Origin: AP-15 sp036500965
GTDB lineage: Bacteria; Pseudomonadota; Alphaproteobacteria; ATCC43930; CGMCC-115725
Reading direction: 5' to 3'
Assembly (NCBI GenBank): GCA_036500965.1
Contig: DASYBC010000024.1
Span: 53,962 to 117,961 of the forward strand
Length of the DNA: 64,000 bases
Position numbers and translations under genes: made by a program. The notes under the pieces are model-generated. The model worked only from the letters and a program-made list of their open reading frames with translations, searched no databases and was not told the DNA's origin. Positions 34,544 through 42,515 of the stretch are shown here, in pieces (the first letter of the stretch is position 1; every line of letters starts with the position of its first letter).

Positions 34544-35458
34544 ATGCCCGACGCCTCTTTTGTGCTGCTCGACGACCGCGGCGTCCTCGCCGTCGGCGGG
34601 CCCGATCGCCACAGCTTTCTCCAGGGGCTCGTCTCAAATGATGTCGGCAACGTCGGCCCCGGCCGAGCGCTTTACGCGGCATTGCTGACCGCGCAGGGCA
34701 AGTACCTGCACGATTTTATGATGGCCCAGATCGCAGCCGGGCCCGACGAGCCGATTCTGCTCGATGCCGAAGCCCGGCGCATGGCCGACCTCAAGCGGCG
34801 GCTGTCAGTCTATCGGCTGCGCGCCAAAGCGTCGCTCGACGAGCGGCTGGACCTCGCCGTGGCGGCGGCCTTTGGCGACGGCGCGCTCGCCGCTTTTGGT
34901 CTTGGCGACGAGCCCGGCCGTGCCCGCGCCTTCGCCGGCGGCATTGCCTTTGTCGATCCGCGGCTCGCGGCGCTGGGCGCGCGATGCATTCTGCCGCGCG
35001 AGAGCGCGCGATCGGCGCTGACCCAGGCCGGTCTCAGCGAGGCGGGGTTCGACACCTGGGACCGTCTGCGCCTCGGCCTCGGGATCCCGGACGGCAGCCG
35101 CGACCTGGAGCTCGAAAAGTCGATCCTGCTCGAAGCCGGGTTTGACGAGCTGAACGGGGTCGATTGGCAGAAGGGCTGCTATATTGGCCAGGAACTGACC
35201 GCCCGCACCAAGTATCGCGGCTTGATCAAGCGGCGGCTGGTGCCGGTCGCGATCGACGGCCCGCCTCCGGCGCCGGGGACGATCGTCACCGCCGATGGCC
35301 GCGAGGCCGGCGAGATGCGGTCAAGCCGCGATGGGCACGGCGTGGCCGTGCTGCGGATCGACGCGCTGCTCGCCGCCAAGCCGCTGATGGCGGGCGAGGC
35401 CAGGATCGTCCCGGAAAGGCCGACCTGGATGCGCCTCCCCGAAACCGGGGAAGCGTAG
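34544..35458 (+). CDS. ygfZ: YgfZ/GcvT-fold folate-binding protein (Fe-S cluster repair)
   Basis: A 304-residue member of the YgfZ family, which supports repair or assembly of some iron-sulfur enzymes using tetrahydrofolate. The diagnostic motif KGCYIGQE is at residues 210-217. The N-terminal SFLQGLVSNDVGNV and the TAQGKYLHDFMM region match the tridomain ring fold. The ATG at 34544 gives the normal N-terminus; an in-frame extension to 34439 overlaps the divergent GT9 start. Confidence 0.92.
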   Translation: MPDASFVLLDDRGVLAVGGPDRHSFLQGLVSNDVGNVGPGRALYAALLTAQGKYLHDFMMAQIAAGPDEPILLDAEARRMADLKRRLSVYRLRAKASLDERLDLAVAAAFGDGALAAFGLGDEPGRARAFAGGIAFVDPRLAALGARCILPRESARSALTQAGLSEAGFDTWDRLRLGLGIPDGSRDLELEKSILLEAGFDELNGVDWQKGCYIGQELTARTKYRGLIKRRLVPVAIDGPPPAPGTIVTADGREAGEMRSSRDGHGVAVLRIDALLAAKPLMAGEARIVPERPTWMRLPETGEA

Positions 35459-35777
35459 TGCTGCGGGTGATCCGAAGACTATAGCGCCACACTTGGCGGT
35501 CAAAATCAGACGGATGGTGCCCGCGCACGCCCTCGCCCACCCAGCCCAAGCAGGCTGGGTCCCCCCCCTCCGCATTGCGGGAGAGGGTGCCGACCCCCGG
35601 ACTGCGACCCGGGGGGAGGCGGGTGCGGGCCAGCCGCAACGCTCCTGGCCTGTCGTCCGCGCCGCGGCGATGGCGTCGCCGGCCCCGCCGGTCTATCCTC
35701 CAGGCAAAGGCCTCGACCTCGGCGCTCCTCCGTCCTCCGCCGCAGGCCGGGCAGGCCATCGCAACCAGGGAACGCCG
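35459..35777. other. Intergenic region with GC-rich repeat, no supported gene
   Basis: About 320 bases between ygfZ and the SRPBCC gene. A CCCCCCCTCCGCATTGCGGG-type hairpin near 35560-35600 belongs to the low-complexity extragenic family. Open frames through here on both strands lack start signals and recognisable protein, and look like GC-driven artefacts. Confidence 0.5.
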
Positions 35778-36236
35778 ATGCAAGAGGCCCTGATCCTTCG
35801 CCGCGAGACGCACATCCCGGCGCCGCCCGCCGCGGTGTTTGCGCTCTTGACCGATCCGGAGAAGATCCTGCGCTGGATGGGGACCGAGGCGCAGGTCGAG
35901 CCGCGGCCCGGCGGGCTCTACCTCGTCAACGTCACCGGGGCTCGCGCCGCCCGCGGCTCGTTCCGCGAGGTCGTGCCGGTGCACCGCCTCGCCTACAGCT
36001 TCGGCTGGGACGGCAGCGAGGAGGTGCCGCCGGGGTCGAGCCTAGTCGAGATCGACCTGATCGAGCAGCCGCCGGACGGAACCTTGCTGCGCCTGACCCA
36101 CAGCGGCCTGCCCAATGCCGAGCAATGCGCCGGCCATGCCGAAGGCTGGGCCCATTACCTCGGCCGGCTGGCCGAGTTCGCCGCCGGGCGCGACCCCGGC
36201 CCGGACCCCTGGCATGGCCGCACCGGCAGGGAGTGA
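35778..36236 (+). CDS. SRPBCC (AHSA1-like) family protein
   Basis: A 152-residue START-like helix-grip protein of the activator-of-Hsp90/SRPBCC type. The opening IPAPPAAVFALLTDPEKILRWMG is the classical N-terminal helix and strand, followed by GGLYLVNVTGARAARGSFREV, RLAYSFGWDG and the C-terminal pocket helix GHAEGWAHYLGRLAEFAAG. These proteins bind hydrophobic ligands; no enzymatic role can be assigned. The ATG at 35778 was chosen because the preceding 95 codons of the open frame are repeat-derived. Confidence 0.83.
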   Translation: MQEALILRRETHIPAPPAAVFALLTDPEKILRWMGTEAQVEPRPGGLYLVNVTGARAARGSFREVVPVHRLAYSFGWDGSEEVPPGSSLVEIDLIEQPPDGTLLRLTHSGLPNAEQCAGHAEGWAHYLGRLAEFAAGRDPGPDPWHGRTGRE

Positions 36237-36317
36237 CCGCCTTTCGTCTGAGAACCAGTGGCTTAGCCTGAACACCAGCGGCTCAGCTGCAACAGCCAAG
36301 CCCTTCGCCGTGCACCG

Positions 36318-37505
36318 TCAGACCACGCCCCGGGCGCGCAGGTCGGCGACCGCAGCGTCGTTGTAGCCAAGCTCGCGCAGCACCTCGTCGCTATGCTGGC
36401 CGAGCCCCGGCGTCGGGCGCAGCTGTTCGGGCTCGGGCGTGCGCATCATGTTGATCGCCTGGCCGACGGCCTTGATCGGGCCGAGCTTCGGGTGGTCGAT
36501 CGGCCGCGCCATTTCGAGGTGCTGCACCTGCGGGTCGGCAAAGGTCTGGTCGATCGTGTAGAGCGGGCCGCACGGCACGCCGACCTCGTTCATCAGCTCG
36601 ACCCAATACGCGCTCGGCCGCTTTTTGGTGATCTCGGCGATCCGCTCGTTGAGCGCCTTGCGGTTTTTCGAGCGCTGCGGCCCGGTCGCGTAATCGGGGT
36701 CGTCGAGCAATGCCATCGCGTCGGCTGCCTCGCAAAAGCGGCGGAACATGTGATCGCCCGAGGCGGCGATGTTGATCTGCCCGTCGGCGGTCGGGAACAG
36801 CCCGGTCGGGATCCCGGTCGGATGATCGTTGCCGGCCTGCTTCGCGACCTCGCCGGCCATCAGCCAGCGCGAGGCCTGGAAATCGAGCATGAAAATCTGG
36901 GCTTCGAGCAGCGAGGTGTGCACCCACTGCCCCTCGCCCGATTGCTCGCGCTCGAGCAGCGCCATCAGGATGCCCTGGGCCAACAGGATGCCGGCGCACA
37001 GATCGTCGATCGGGATGCCGACCCGCACCGGCCCCTGCCCCGGAAACCCGGTGATCGACATCAGCCCGCCCATGCCTTGCGCGATCTGGTCGACCCCCGG
37101 CCGCTTGGCGTATGGCCCGGTCTGGCCAAACCCCGAAATGCTGCCATAGACGATGCGCGGGTTGATCTTTTTGACGCTCTCGTAATCGACGCCGAGGCGG
37201 AACTTGACCTCCGAGCGGAAATTCTCGACGACGACATCGGCCTTCTCGGCGAGCTTCATAAAGATCGCGAGCCCGTCCTTGGTCTTCAGATCGAGTGCCA
37301 GGCTGCGCTTGTTGCGGTGCAAATTCTGAAAATCGAACCCCTCCCGCCTGGAGCCGGTCACGTCGCGGCCATCATCGCCGCGCCGCTCGATCTTGATGAC
37401 GTTGGCGCCCCAATCGGCGAGCTGGCGCACCGCCGTCGGCCCGGCCCGCGCATGCGTCAGGTCGAGAACGGTAAAGCGCGACAGCGGCAGGCTTCCGATG
37501 CTCAC
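36318..37505 (-). CDS. Family III CoA-transferase (CaiB/BaiF)
   Basis: A 395-residue, intact type III CoA-transferase. Features are FTVLDLTHARAGPTAVRQLADWGANVIKIE at the N-terminus, KRSLALDLKTKDG, ENFRSEVKFRLG and GSISGFGQTGPYA. The catalytic-Asp region is GIPIDDLCAGILLAQGIL, and the C-terminus ends PGLGQHSDEVLRELGY. Start is GTG at 37505 with AAAGGG nine bases upstream. Unlike the CoA-transferase at 1703, this copy is unbroken. The two share the fold but are not close duplicates. The substrate acid is unknown. Confidence 0.88.
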   Translation of the reverse strand: MSIGSLPLSRFTVLDLTHARAGPTAVRQLADWGANVIKIERRGDDGRDVTGSRREGFDFQNLHRNKRSLALDLKTKDGLAIFMKLAEKADVVVENFRSEVKFRLGVDYESVKKINPRIVYGSISGFGQTGPYAKRPGVDQIAQGMGGLMSITGFPGQGPVRVGIPIDDLCAGILLAQGILMALLEREQSGEGQWVHTSLLEAQIFMLDFQASRWLMAGEVAKQAGNDHPTGIPTGLFPTADGQINIAASGDHMFRRFCEAADAMALLDDPDYATGPQRSKNRKALNERIAEITKKRPSAYWVELMNEVGVPCGPLYTIDQTFADPQVQHLEMARPIDHPKLGPIKAVGQAINMMRTPEPEQLRPTPGLGQHSDEVLRELGYNDAAVADLRARGVV

Positions 37506-37688
37506 GAGTGCAGCCCTTTCTTGGTTCGAGACTCCCACCAGCCGCCCGACCGACATGTAGCGCGACCCGGCAAGGTGCAACCGGCGATTTTGCCGGTGAG
37601 TCTCGCCCACCGATCGACCAAGGTCAAGCCGATGACCTACACCCGTCCGTCCACCCGTGCACGACTTGCACCTCGGTTCAGAAACGTT

Positions 37689-37708
37689 ATCTAGAATTCT
37701 GATCTAGA
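37689..37708. promoter_or_regulatory. ATCTAGA repeats upstream of second vapBC (candidate operator)
   Basis: Two copies of ATCTAGA, 13 bases apart, enclose the palindrome AGAATTCT. The block ends 12 bases before the GTG start of the antitoxin and is far richer in A and T than its surroundings, as expected for an autoregulated promoter. Confidence 0.5.
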
Positions 37709-37720
37709 AGCCGGGATGCA

Positions 37721-37972
37721 GTGGCGCTCAGCATAAAAACCGACGAAGCCGACCGGCTTGCCCGGATGCTCGCCGCACTGACTGGCGAGACCATGACGGA
37801 GGCGGTAACCACCGCTCTCCGAGAGCGGCTAACCCGCGAGCGGGCAAGACGAGAGGCCGCTGCCGACCTCGCGACGCGCATCGCCGCATTCGCCCGGCGC
37901 ATCGGCGAGGCTTACGACACGCGACCAGTGAGCAAGGCCGAGTGGGACGCCGCCTCTGGCGACGACGAATGA
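37721..37972 (+). CDS. vapB: VapB-type antitoxin (Rv0623-like)
   Basis: An 83-residue antitoxin of the Rv0623-like family: SIKTDEADRLARMLAALTGE followed by TMTEAVTTALRERLTRERAR is the standard N-terminal DNA-binding half, and the acidic DTRPVSKAEWDAASGDDE tail would bind the toxin. The start is GTG. It overlaps the toxin start by four bases (ATGA). It belongs to a different subfamily from the antitoxin at 3211. Confidence 0.85.
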   Translation: MALSIKTDEADRLARMLAALTGETMTEAVTTALRERLTRERARREAAADLATRIAAFARRIGEAYDTRPVSKAEWDAASGDDE

Positions 37973-38388
37973 TCGTCATCGATTCCTCGGCGGTCATCGC
38001 GATGATGCTGCGGGAGCCGGCAGCGGCCGAACTGGCTGCTCGCCTCGCCGTCGATTCGAAGCGGGCGATGTCGATCGCGTCGTACTTGGAGGCAGGAACC
38101 GTGCTTGCCGGCCGCCGACGCCGGGGTCGCTTGAAAGCAATCGACGATCTCGATGCGTTTCTTGCCGAAGCCGGGATTGACCTCGAACCGGTCGATGTAA
38201 TGCAGGGGCGGCTTGCACTGCGTGCTCGGATTGCCCACGGGCGTGGTATGGGCCACGGCGGCACCCTTAATTTCGGCGACGCCTTCTCTTACGCGCTTGC
38301 CAAGATGCTGGGCGCTCCATTGCTGTTCGTTGGCAATGATTTCTTTGCAACCGACATAATCCCGGCCCTTCCGCCCGCCGAGGCGTAG
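37969..38388 (+). CDS. vapC: VapC-type PIN-domain ribonuclease toxin
   Basis: A 139-residue PIN-domain protein with acidic active-site residues in MIVIDSSAVIAM (D5), YLEAGTVLAG (Glu), NFGDAFSYALAKMLGAPLL (Asp) and FVGNDF (Asp). It fits the Rv0624/VapC subfamily paired with the upstream antitoxin. The coding end meets degraded insertion-sequence DNA, but the protein appears full length. Confidence 0.87.
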   Translation: MIVIDSSAVIAMMLREPAAAELAARLAVDSKRAMSIASYLEAGTVLAGRRRRGRLKAIDDLDAFLAEAGIDLEPVDVMQGRLALRARIAHGRGMGHGGTLNFGDAFSYALAKMLGAPLLFVGNDFFATDIIPALPPAEA

Positions 38389-38501
38389 CGACCGCAGCCA
38401 GCGCCGGGCGGAAAAGCGCGGAAACTGGCCAAGAACCCAGACCGCGATGGAAAATTGGCGACTTCCTCCATCATCATCCCGGCGCAGCGCCGGGGCAGGC
38501 T

Positions 38502-38919
38502 TTTGAACGTCTTGCCGACGTCGCAACCGCGCGGCCCGCCGCTCTCGGTGGCTTTGACCGATTGGCTGTCGATGACCCCGGCCGACGGGCTCGGCTCGCG
38601 GCCCGCCGGCTCGCGCGCTTGCCGCAGCAGTTCGAAATTGATCCGCACCAAGGTGCCGTCGTCGCGCCACCGGTAAAAAATAACGCTGGACAGTCGAGCA
38701 GTGCGGAAAATTCCCGGCAGCTTTCGCCGGCTGACAGCGTGTCCACGCGATGTAAAACAACGCGTTGACCACCGCCAGCAACGCCGTGTTGCGTGGCCGC
38801 CCCAACCGCCGCGGCACGGGTAACTGGGGTTCAATCATCCGCCGCTCGGCCTCGGTAACGTCGCTTGCATAGCGTAGCCCCTGGCGCAGATACTGCGGTC
38901 GAGTGATTTCGGTCCACAT
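38502..38919 (-). mobile_element. IS5-family transposase remnant
   Basis: Reading leftward from 38919, one frame gives the N-terminus SDVTEAERRMIEPQLPVPRR, then LGRPRNTALLAVVNALFYIA and FPHCSTVQRYF. After a frame change in the A-run near 38680, it continues as YRWRDDGTLVRINFELLRQA and GVIDSQSVKATESGGPRGCD before ending at VGKTFK. This matches the first half of IS5/IS1031-type DDE transposases, with the first catalytic Asp in GVIDSQS. The second half is missing, so the element is dead. Confidence 0.8.
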
Positions 38920-39180
38920 GTTGTGCCTTGATGTTTGCTCGTCACAACCGTCTAATCACAACCAACTGAAATCACTTAACTCATTTCGGGTCAGACACTA
39001 AGGCGTCCGAGGCGCGCCTCGGCCTCATTGAAACCAAGCAATGCTGCGGGCCGGACTCGAAACCGGCTCATGGACGGGCTTATATTAGTGCACGGAGCCA
39101 TTACGCCGCTGCCTTCTCGTCACCATTTCGGACCCTTTGTTGGCCGTGTGTCCTTCCACACCGCCGCAGCCGAGGGTCCC

Positions 39181-39958
39181 TATCGGATCGGCTTGCGGGT
39201 AGTGAATGTCGACGAGCTCGCGCATGCACTCCGCGAAGTCACCGGCCCTCGAGGCTCGGTGGCCTTCACTTTGCGCCAGGGCCGGTGTGCGTCGAGCAAC
39301 ACGAACAGATTGACGGTGCCGTTGCACCGATACTCGTAGTCATACCGCTCGCGCTGCCCCGGTCTGGCCGGAACCGGTTGGCGCGCCTCGCCGATGAGCT
39401 GGGTCGGGCTCTCGTCGCAGCAAACCACTGGCCGCTGCGGATCGGGCGCCTTGGCATAGAAGTCGAGCACGTCCTCCATGCGCGCGACATAGGTGCCGTC
39501 ACCTGCGGAATGCACCACACGTCCCGGTGCCAGGGCTTGATATCGTTCTCGGCCAGGCGCCGGCGCACCGTCTCGCGGGATAGGCCATCATGCTCGGCAA
39601 GCTCGGCCATCGCGCCGGCCAGCAACTCGAGCGTCAGCGCGCACGCCCCTCTGGTGGGCGCGAGCAGGCGGTCGCCACAAGGAGCGCTTCCTCCTTGCTC
39701 GACAGCTTGCGGTCGGCGCTGCAGCGCGGTTCTTCGCTGAGCGCCGCCTCGAGATTGCCTTCGACGAAGCGCCGCTTGGTCCGGTACACCGTCGACCGCG
39801 ACGCCGACCGCGATGGCCTCGTCGCTCGTTCCCGCATCGGCAGCCAGCAGGATCTGCGCTCGCTTGAGCTTGCGGGCGGCGTGCTTGCCCCCGCTCCGCA
39901 AGGCGGTCAGTTGATCATGCTCATCCTGGCTCAGCTCGACCCGGTACCGTACATTCAT
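39181..39958 (-). mobile_element. IS630-family transposase remnant, multiple frameshifts
   Basis: From ATG 39958 the pieces read MNVRYRVELSQDEHDQLTAL ... LKRAQILLAADAGTSDEAIA, then STVYRTKRRFVEGNLEAALS, LELLAGAMAELAEHDGLS and RETVRRRLAENDIKPWHRD. The rest is YVARMEDVLDFYAK, CCDESPTQLIGEARQPVP, LFVLLDAHRPWRKV and FAECMRELVDIHYPQADPI, spread over three frames with at least four shifts. The first catalytic Asp (CCDES) is visible; the region holding the last two acidic residues is cut off at about 39181. It is non-functional. Confidence 0.82.
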
Positions 39959-40008
39959 CGCTGCCCGCTGCTGGTGAGGGCACAACAGATGAATCACATC
40001 CCCGGTCG

Positions 40009-40293
40009 ATGTCTCCCGCTTCCGAACCCAAATTCACCTTCAAGCAGGGGCAATATTTGGCCTTCATCCAGGCCTACACCCAGCTCAACGGCAGACCGCC
40101 GGCCGAGGCCGATTTCCAGCGCTTCTTCCGCCTGACGCCGCCCTCGGTCCATCAGATGATTCTCACCCTCGAACGGGCCGGACTGATCCAACGCCAGCCC
40201 GGCGTCGCCCGCAGCATTCAGCTCCTCGTCGAACCCGAAGCCCTACCCGTCCTGCAAAGCCAAAATGTCAAAACCTCTGTGCCGAGGTACTGA
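40009..40293 (+). CDS. LexA-type winged-helix domain protein
   Basis: A 94-residue protein resembling the DNA-binding domain of LexA without the peptidase: FTFKQGQYLAFIQAYTQLNG, then RPPAEADFQRFFRLTPPSVHQM and ILTLERAGLIQRQPGVARSI, with the wing followed by a short tail. It could regulate a neighbouring mobile element or be cargo; similar stand-alone proteins occur next to insertion sequences. The start is 50 bases from the IS630 remnant, in divergent orientation. No strong ribosome site is visible. Confidence 0.65.
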   Translation: MSPASEPKFTFKQGQYLAFIQAYTQLNGRPPAEADFQRFFRLTPPSVHQMILTLERAGLIQRQPGVARSIQLLVEPEALPVLQSQNVKTSVPRY

Positions 40294-40888
40294 TCGCCTT
40301 CCATCAACCTCAATGGGCTGGGTTCTTGTGATCTGGGCAGCACAAACATGGCCAGCGCGAACGCCTCGTGCTGTCGTTGCTGACGGTCTTTTTCCATGCT
40401 GGCGCAGCATGCGCTCCGCGATCGACGAAACGAAAAATTGACCGATCGTTGGCGATCGTTGTCGAAGCCGAGCAAAATTGGAATCGCGCAAATTTTCCTT
40501 TGAAATCAAAAGCGGAAAATTTTGACGGCTCGATGGGGTCGGGTTTCGACCGTCGGCAGAAAAAATTTGCGCTGAAAAATCCGCCCATTACGATGCGTTG
40601 AGAGAATCGAGTCGAATGATTTTGGCCGAACCGGGAGCTCAGAAGGAGGCTCCTCCTGGATGGCGCGCTCCTTCGACTGGCGGGCAACCGGCGCCGCGCG
40701 CCGGCCGGGCCACGGCGCCGCGGCGATTGATCGCCTCGACCGGTGCTGCACCAATGCGGCAGAATGGACCGCGATAAACCCGTATGTTAGGCGGCGCCTC
40801 GCCGCCTCGCTCACTTCCCGACCCGACCGCGTCCCGTCCCGCCCCGACCGTGCCCTCCCTATCTCAACCGCTGACAACAGGCCGCCCG
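40294..40888. other. AT-rich intergenic region with no supported gene
   Basis: About 600 bases. The part from about 40430 to 40620 is markedly richer in A and T than the window (runs such as GAAAAATTG, CAAATTTTCC, GGAAAATTTTGAC, AAAAAATTTGCG). Open frames exist on both strands, but none has a start signal or family resemblance. It probably marks imported or decayed DNA next to the insertion-sequence remnants. Confidence 0.5.
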
Positions 40889-41047
40889 ATGACCCTCGAC
40901 GTAGTGGCAATCCAACCCTTGGCGGCGCTGATCGCCGGCATCCTGATCCTCTTGGTGCCGCGCCTCCTCAATTACGTCGTCGCCATCTACCTGATCCTGA
41001 TCGGCTTGGTCGGGCTGTGGCCGCACCTGCTCTACCACCCGCATTGA
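40889..41047 (+). CDS. DUF3096 small membrane protein
   Basis: A 52-residue protein consisting almost entirely of two hydrophobic helices: IQPLAALIAGILILLVPRLL and NYVVAIYLILIGLVGLW. The PRLLNYVVAIYLILIGL pattern is the DUF3096 signature; function unknown. The ATG at 40889 is the first methionine before the hydrophobic part; the upstream in-frame extension is Pro/Ser-rich and unlikely. Confidence 0.75.
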   Translation: MTLDVVAIQPLAALIAGILILLVPRLLNYVVAIYLILIGLVGLWPHLLYHPH

Positions 41048-41363
41048 CCGCCCCGCCGGCTTTCAATGGGACGATCCAGACAGACGACCTCGGTGTTTCC
41101 CTTCTCGTCGCCCCGCGGAAGCGGGGGCTTAGGGGACCGATCGACTGACCTATTCCGCTTTGGCCGGGCTTGGCCCGTGGGCCTTCCACGGGCTTGTTCC
41201 GTGGACATCCACGTCTTCGACCGCCCCAAAAAAGCGTGGATCCGCGGGATAAGCCCGCGCAAGACGGCTTTGAATTGCCTGCTGGCGCCATTCGCCCGTC
41301 AGCCCTGCGCTTTTGCGGGCACGACGAAAAAAGAAGCGGGCATCACGCTCTAAGCTCGAACGG
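41048..41363. repeat. Extragenic repeat region
   Basis: About 315 bases with no supported gene. It holds a CCCCGC-GGAA-GCGGGG hairpin at 41111-41126 and, further right, GTGGATCCGCGGGATAAGC and GCGCAAGACGGC. The latter reads as the dispersed VDPRDKPAQDG-like repeat common in alphaproteobacterial intergenic DNA. It separates the DUF3096 gene from the convergent TadE genes. Confidence 0.55.
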
Positions 41364-41798
41364 CTAGGAATTATTCGGGTAGCAGGCGGACGCGGTCAGG
41401 GTGATCCCGCCGGTGGCGAGCTGGACCAGGCCCGGCGCGACGCTGTTGAAGGTGCTGGTCAAGGTCATCTCCGAGAACCCGCCGCCGGCGCCGCAGCTGG
41501 CCGAGGTGTTGGGGGTGATGGTCGCGAGTGTTACGCCCCACCCTTTGGCGACGTTCTGCACATAGGTCGTGGTGCCGCCCGAGGCGCAAGGGCTGTTCTG
41601 TGTCTTGCCTTGGGCGATCGCGACGCAGCGCGCGCCGGCGATCGCGGTTTGCTGCAAAGCCTGCTCGGTCCATAACAGGCGGCCGAATTCGATCGTGCCA
41701 AAGACCAGCGCCAAAAACATCGGCGCCACCAGCGCGAACTCGACCGCGGTCGCACCACTGCGTCCACGCGCCAGCGCGCGGAGCCGGCTGCGCTTCAT
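41364..41798 (-). CDS. TadE-like pilus assembly protein
   Basis: A 144-residue pseudopilin-like protein of the tight-adherence system. After the basic start comes RSGATAVEFALVAPMFLALV, then FGTIEFGRLLWTEQALQQTA, the TadE signature with its conserved Glu in the membrane helix. The periplasmic part has three cysteines and a Ser/Thr/Gly-rich C-terminus. The start ATG overlaps the stop of the second TadE-like gene by four bases, so the two are co-translated. Confidence 0.85.
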   Translation of the reverse strand: MKRSRLRALARGRSGATAVEFALVAPMFLALVFGTIEFGRLLWTEQALQQTAIAGARCVAIAQGKTQNSPCASGGTTTYVQNVAKGWGVTLATITPNTSASCGAGGGFSEMTLTSTFNSVAPGLVQLATGGITLTASACYPNNS

Positions 41799-42334
41799 TG
41801 CGTCTCCACCAGAGCGCTGCGGCTGATCGTGCCGTTCTGAACAAAGCCGAAGGCCGGGAACATCGGCGAGATCGTGATGCTGGCGGTGATCGTGACGAAT
41901 TGCCCGGCCACACCGCTGCCGCTACAGGCGCTGCCGCAGGTAACGGCGCTGCCCCAGTTCCAATTCTCCGGCGTCCCGGTCGGGCAATAGCAGCCGGTGC
42001 TGTCATTGCTGTTATTGACGTTGACCGTGCTGCTCGCCCAGGCGGTGCCGTTGGCGTTATCGACGATATCCGAAATGTTGGTGCCGAGGCCGCTCGGATT
42101 GGAGGCGACCAGCGCCGCGCTGTTCGCCGCATATTCGGCGCCGGCGCTGACTGCGGCGTCGAGCTCGGATTGGGTGAACAGCAGCAGCCCGAGATCGACC
42201 GTCGCCGCGACGATCATCAAAAACACCATGCCATAGATGGCGAATTCGATCGCAGCGACCCCAGCGTTCTCGCGCGCCGTCAGCAGCCGCGCCGCGCGCC
42301 TGAGCAGCGCCCCAATGGATGTTCGGGGCATCAT
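41795..42334 (-). CDS. TadE/TadG-like pilus assembly protein
   Basis: A 179-residue relative of the next gene: NAGVAAIEFAIYGMVFLMIV then AATVDLGLLLFTQSELDAAV is the same membrane helix with its Glu. An Asn/Ser/Gly-rich periplasmic domain with two Cys pairs (GCYCPTG, CGSACSG) follows. ATG ATG at 42334/42331 is the start; a longer frame to 42481 is made of GC-rich repeat. The gene lies 181 bases after TadG and overlaps the downstream TadE. Confidence 0.82.
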   Translation of the reverse strand: MMPRTSIGALLRRAARLLTARENAGVAAIEFAIYGMVFLMIVAATVDLGLLLFTQSELDAAVSAGAEYAANSAALVASNPSGLGTNISDIVDNANGTAWASSTVNVNNSNDSTGCYCPTGTPENWNWGSAVTCGSACSGSGVAGQFVTITASITISPMFPAFGFVQNGTISRSALVETQ

Positions 42335-42515
42335 GCGATGTCGCCCGTTTCGCCTCTCCGCGGGCTCGCGGGCGTGGAGCGCCGGGCGTGGCAGCCGGCC
42401 CCAGGCGCCGGCGGCGCCACCCAACCCTTCCTCGCGAGCGGGGGAGGGGAAGGGGCGGAGGGAGCAGCTGCGCGATGGCATTTAGCGCCGCGGCAAAACA
42501 ACATGACCCGGCGGA

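Noticed and set aside
35493..35777. N-terminal extension of the SRPBCC gene
   Set aside because: The extension translates GC-rich extragenic repeat; the SRPBCC fold begins at ATG 35778.
38502..40293. Prophage or integrative element boundary
   Set aside because: Only transposase remnants are present; no integrase, phage structural gene or attachment-site repeat was found.
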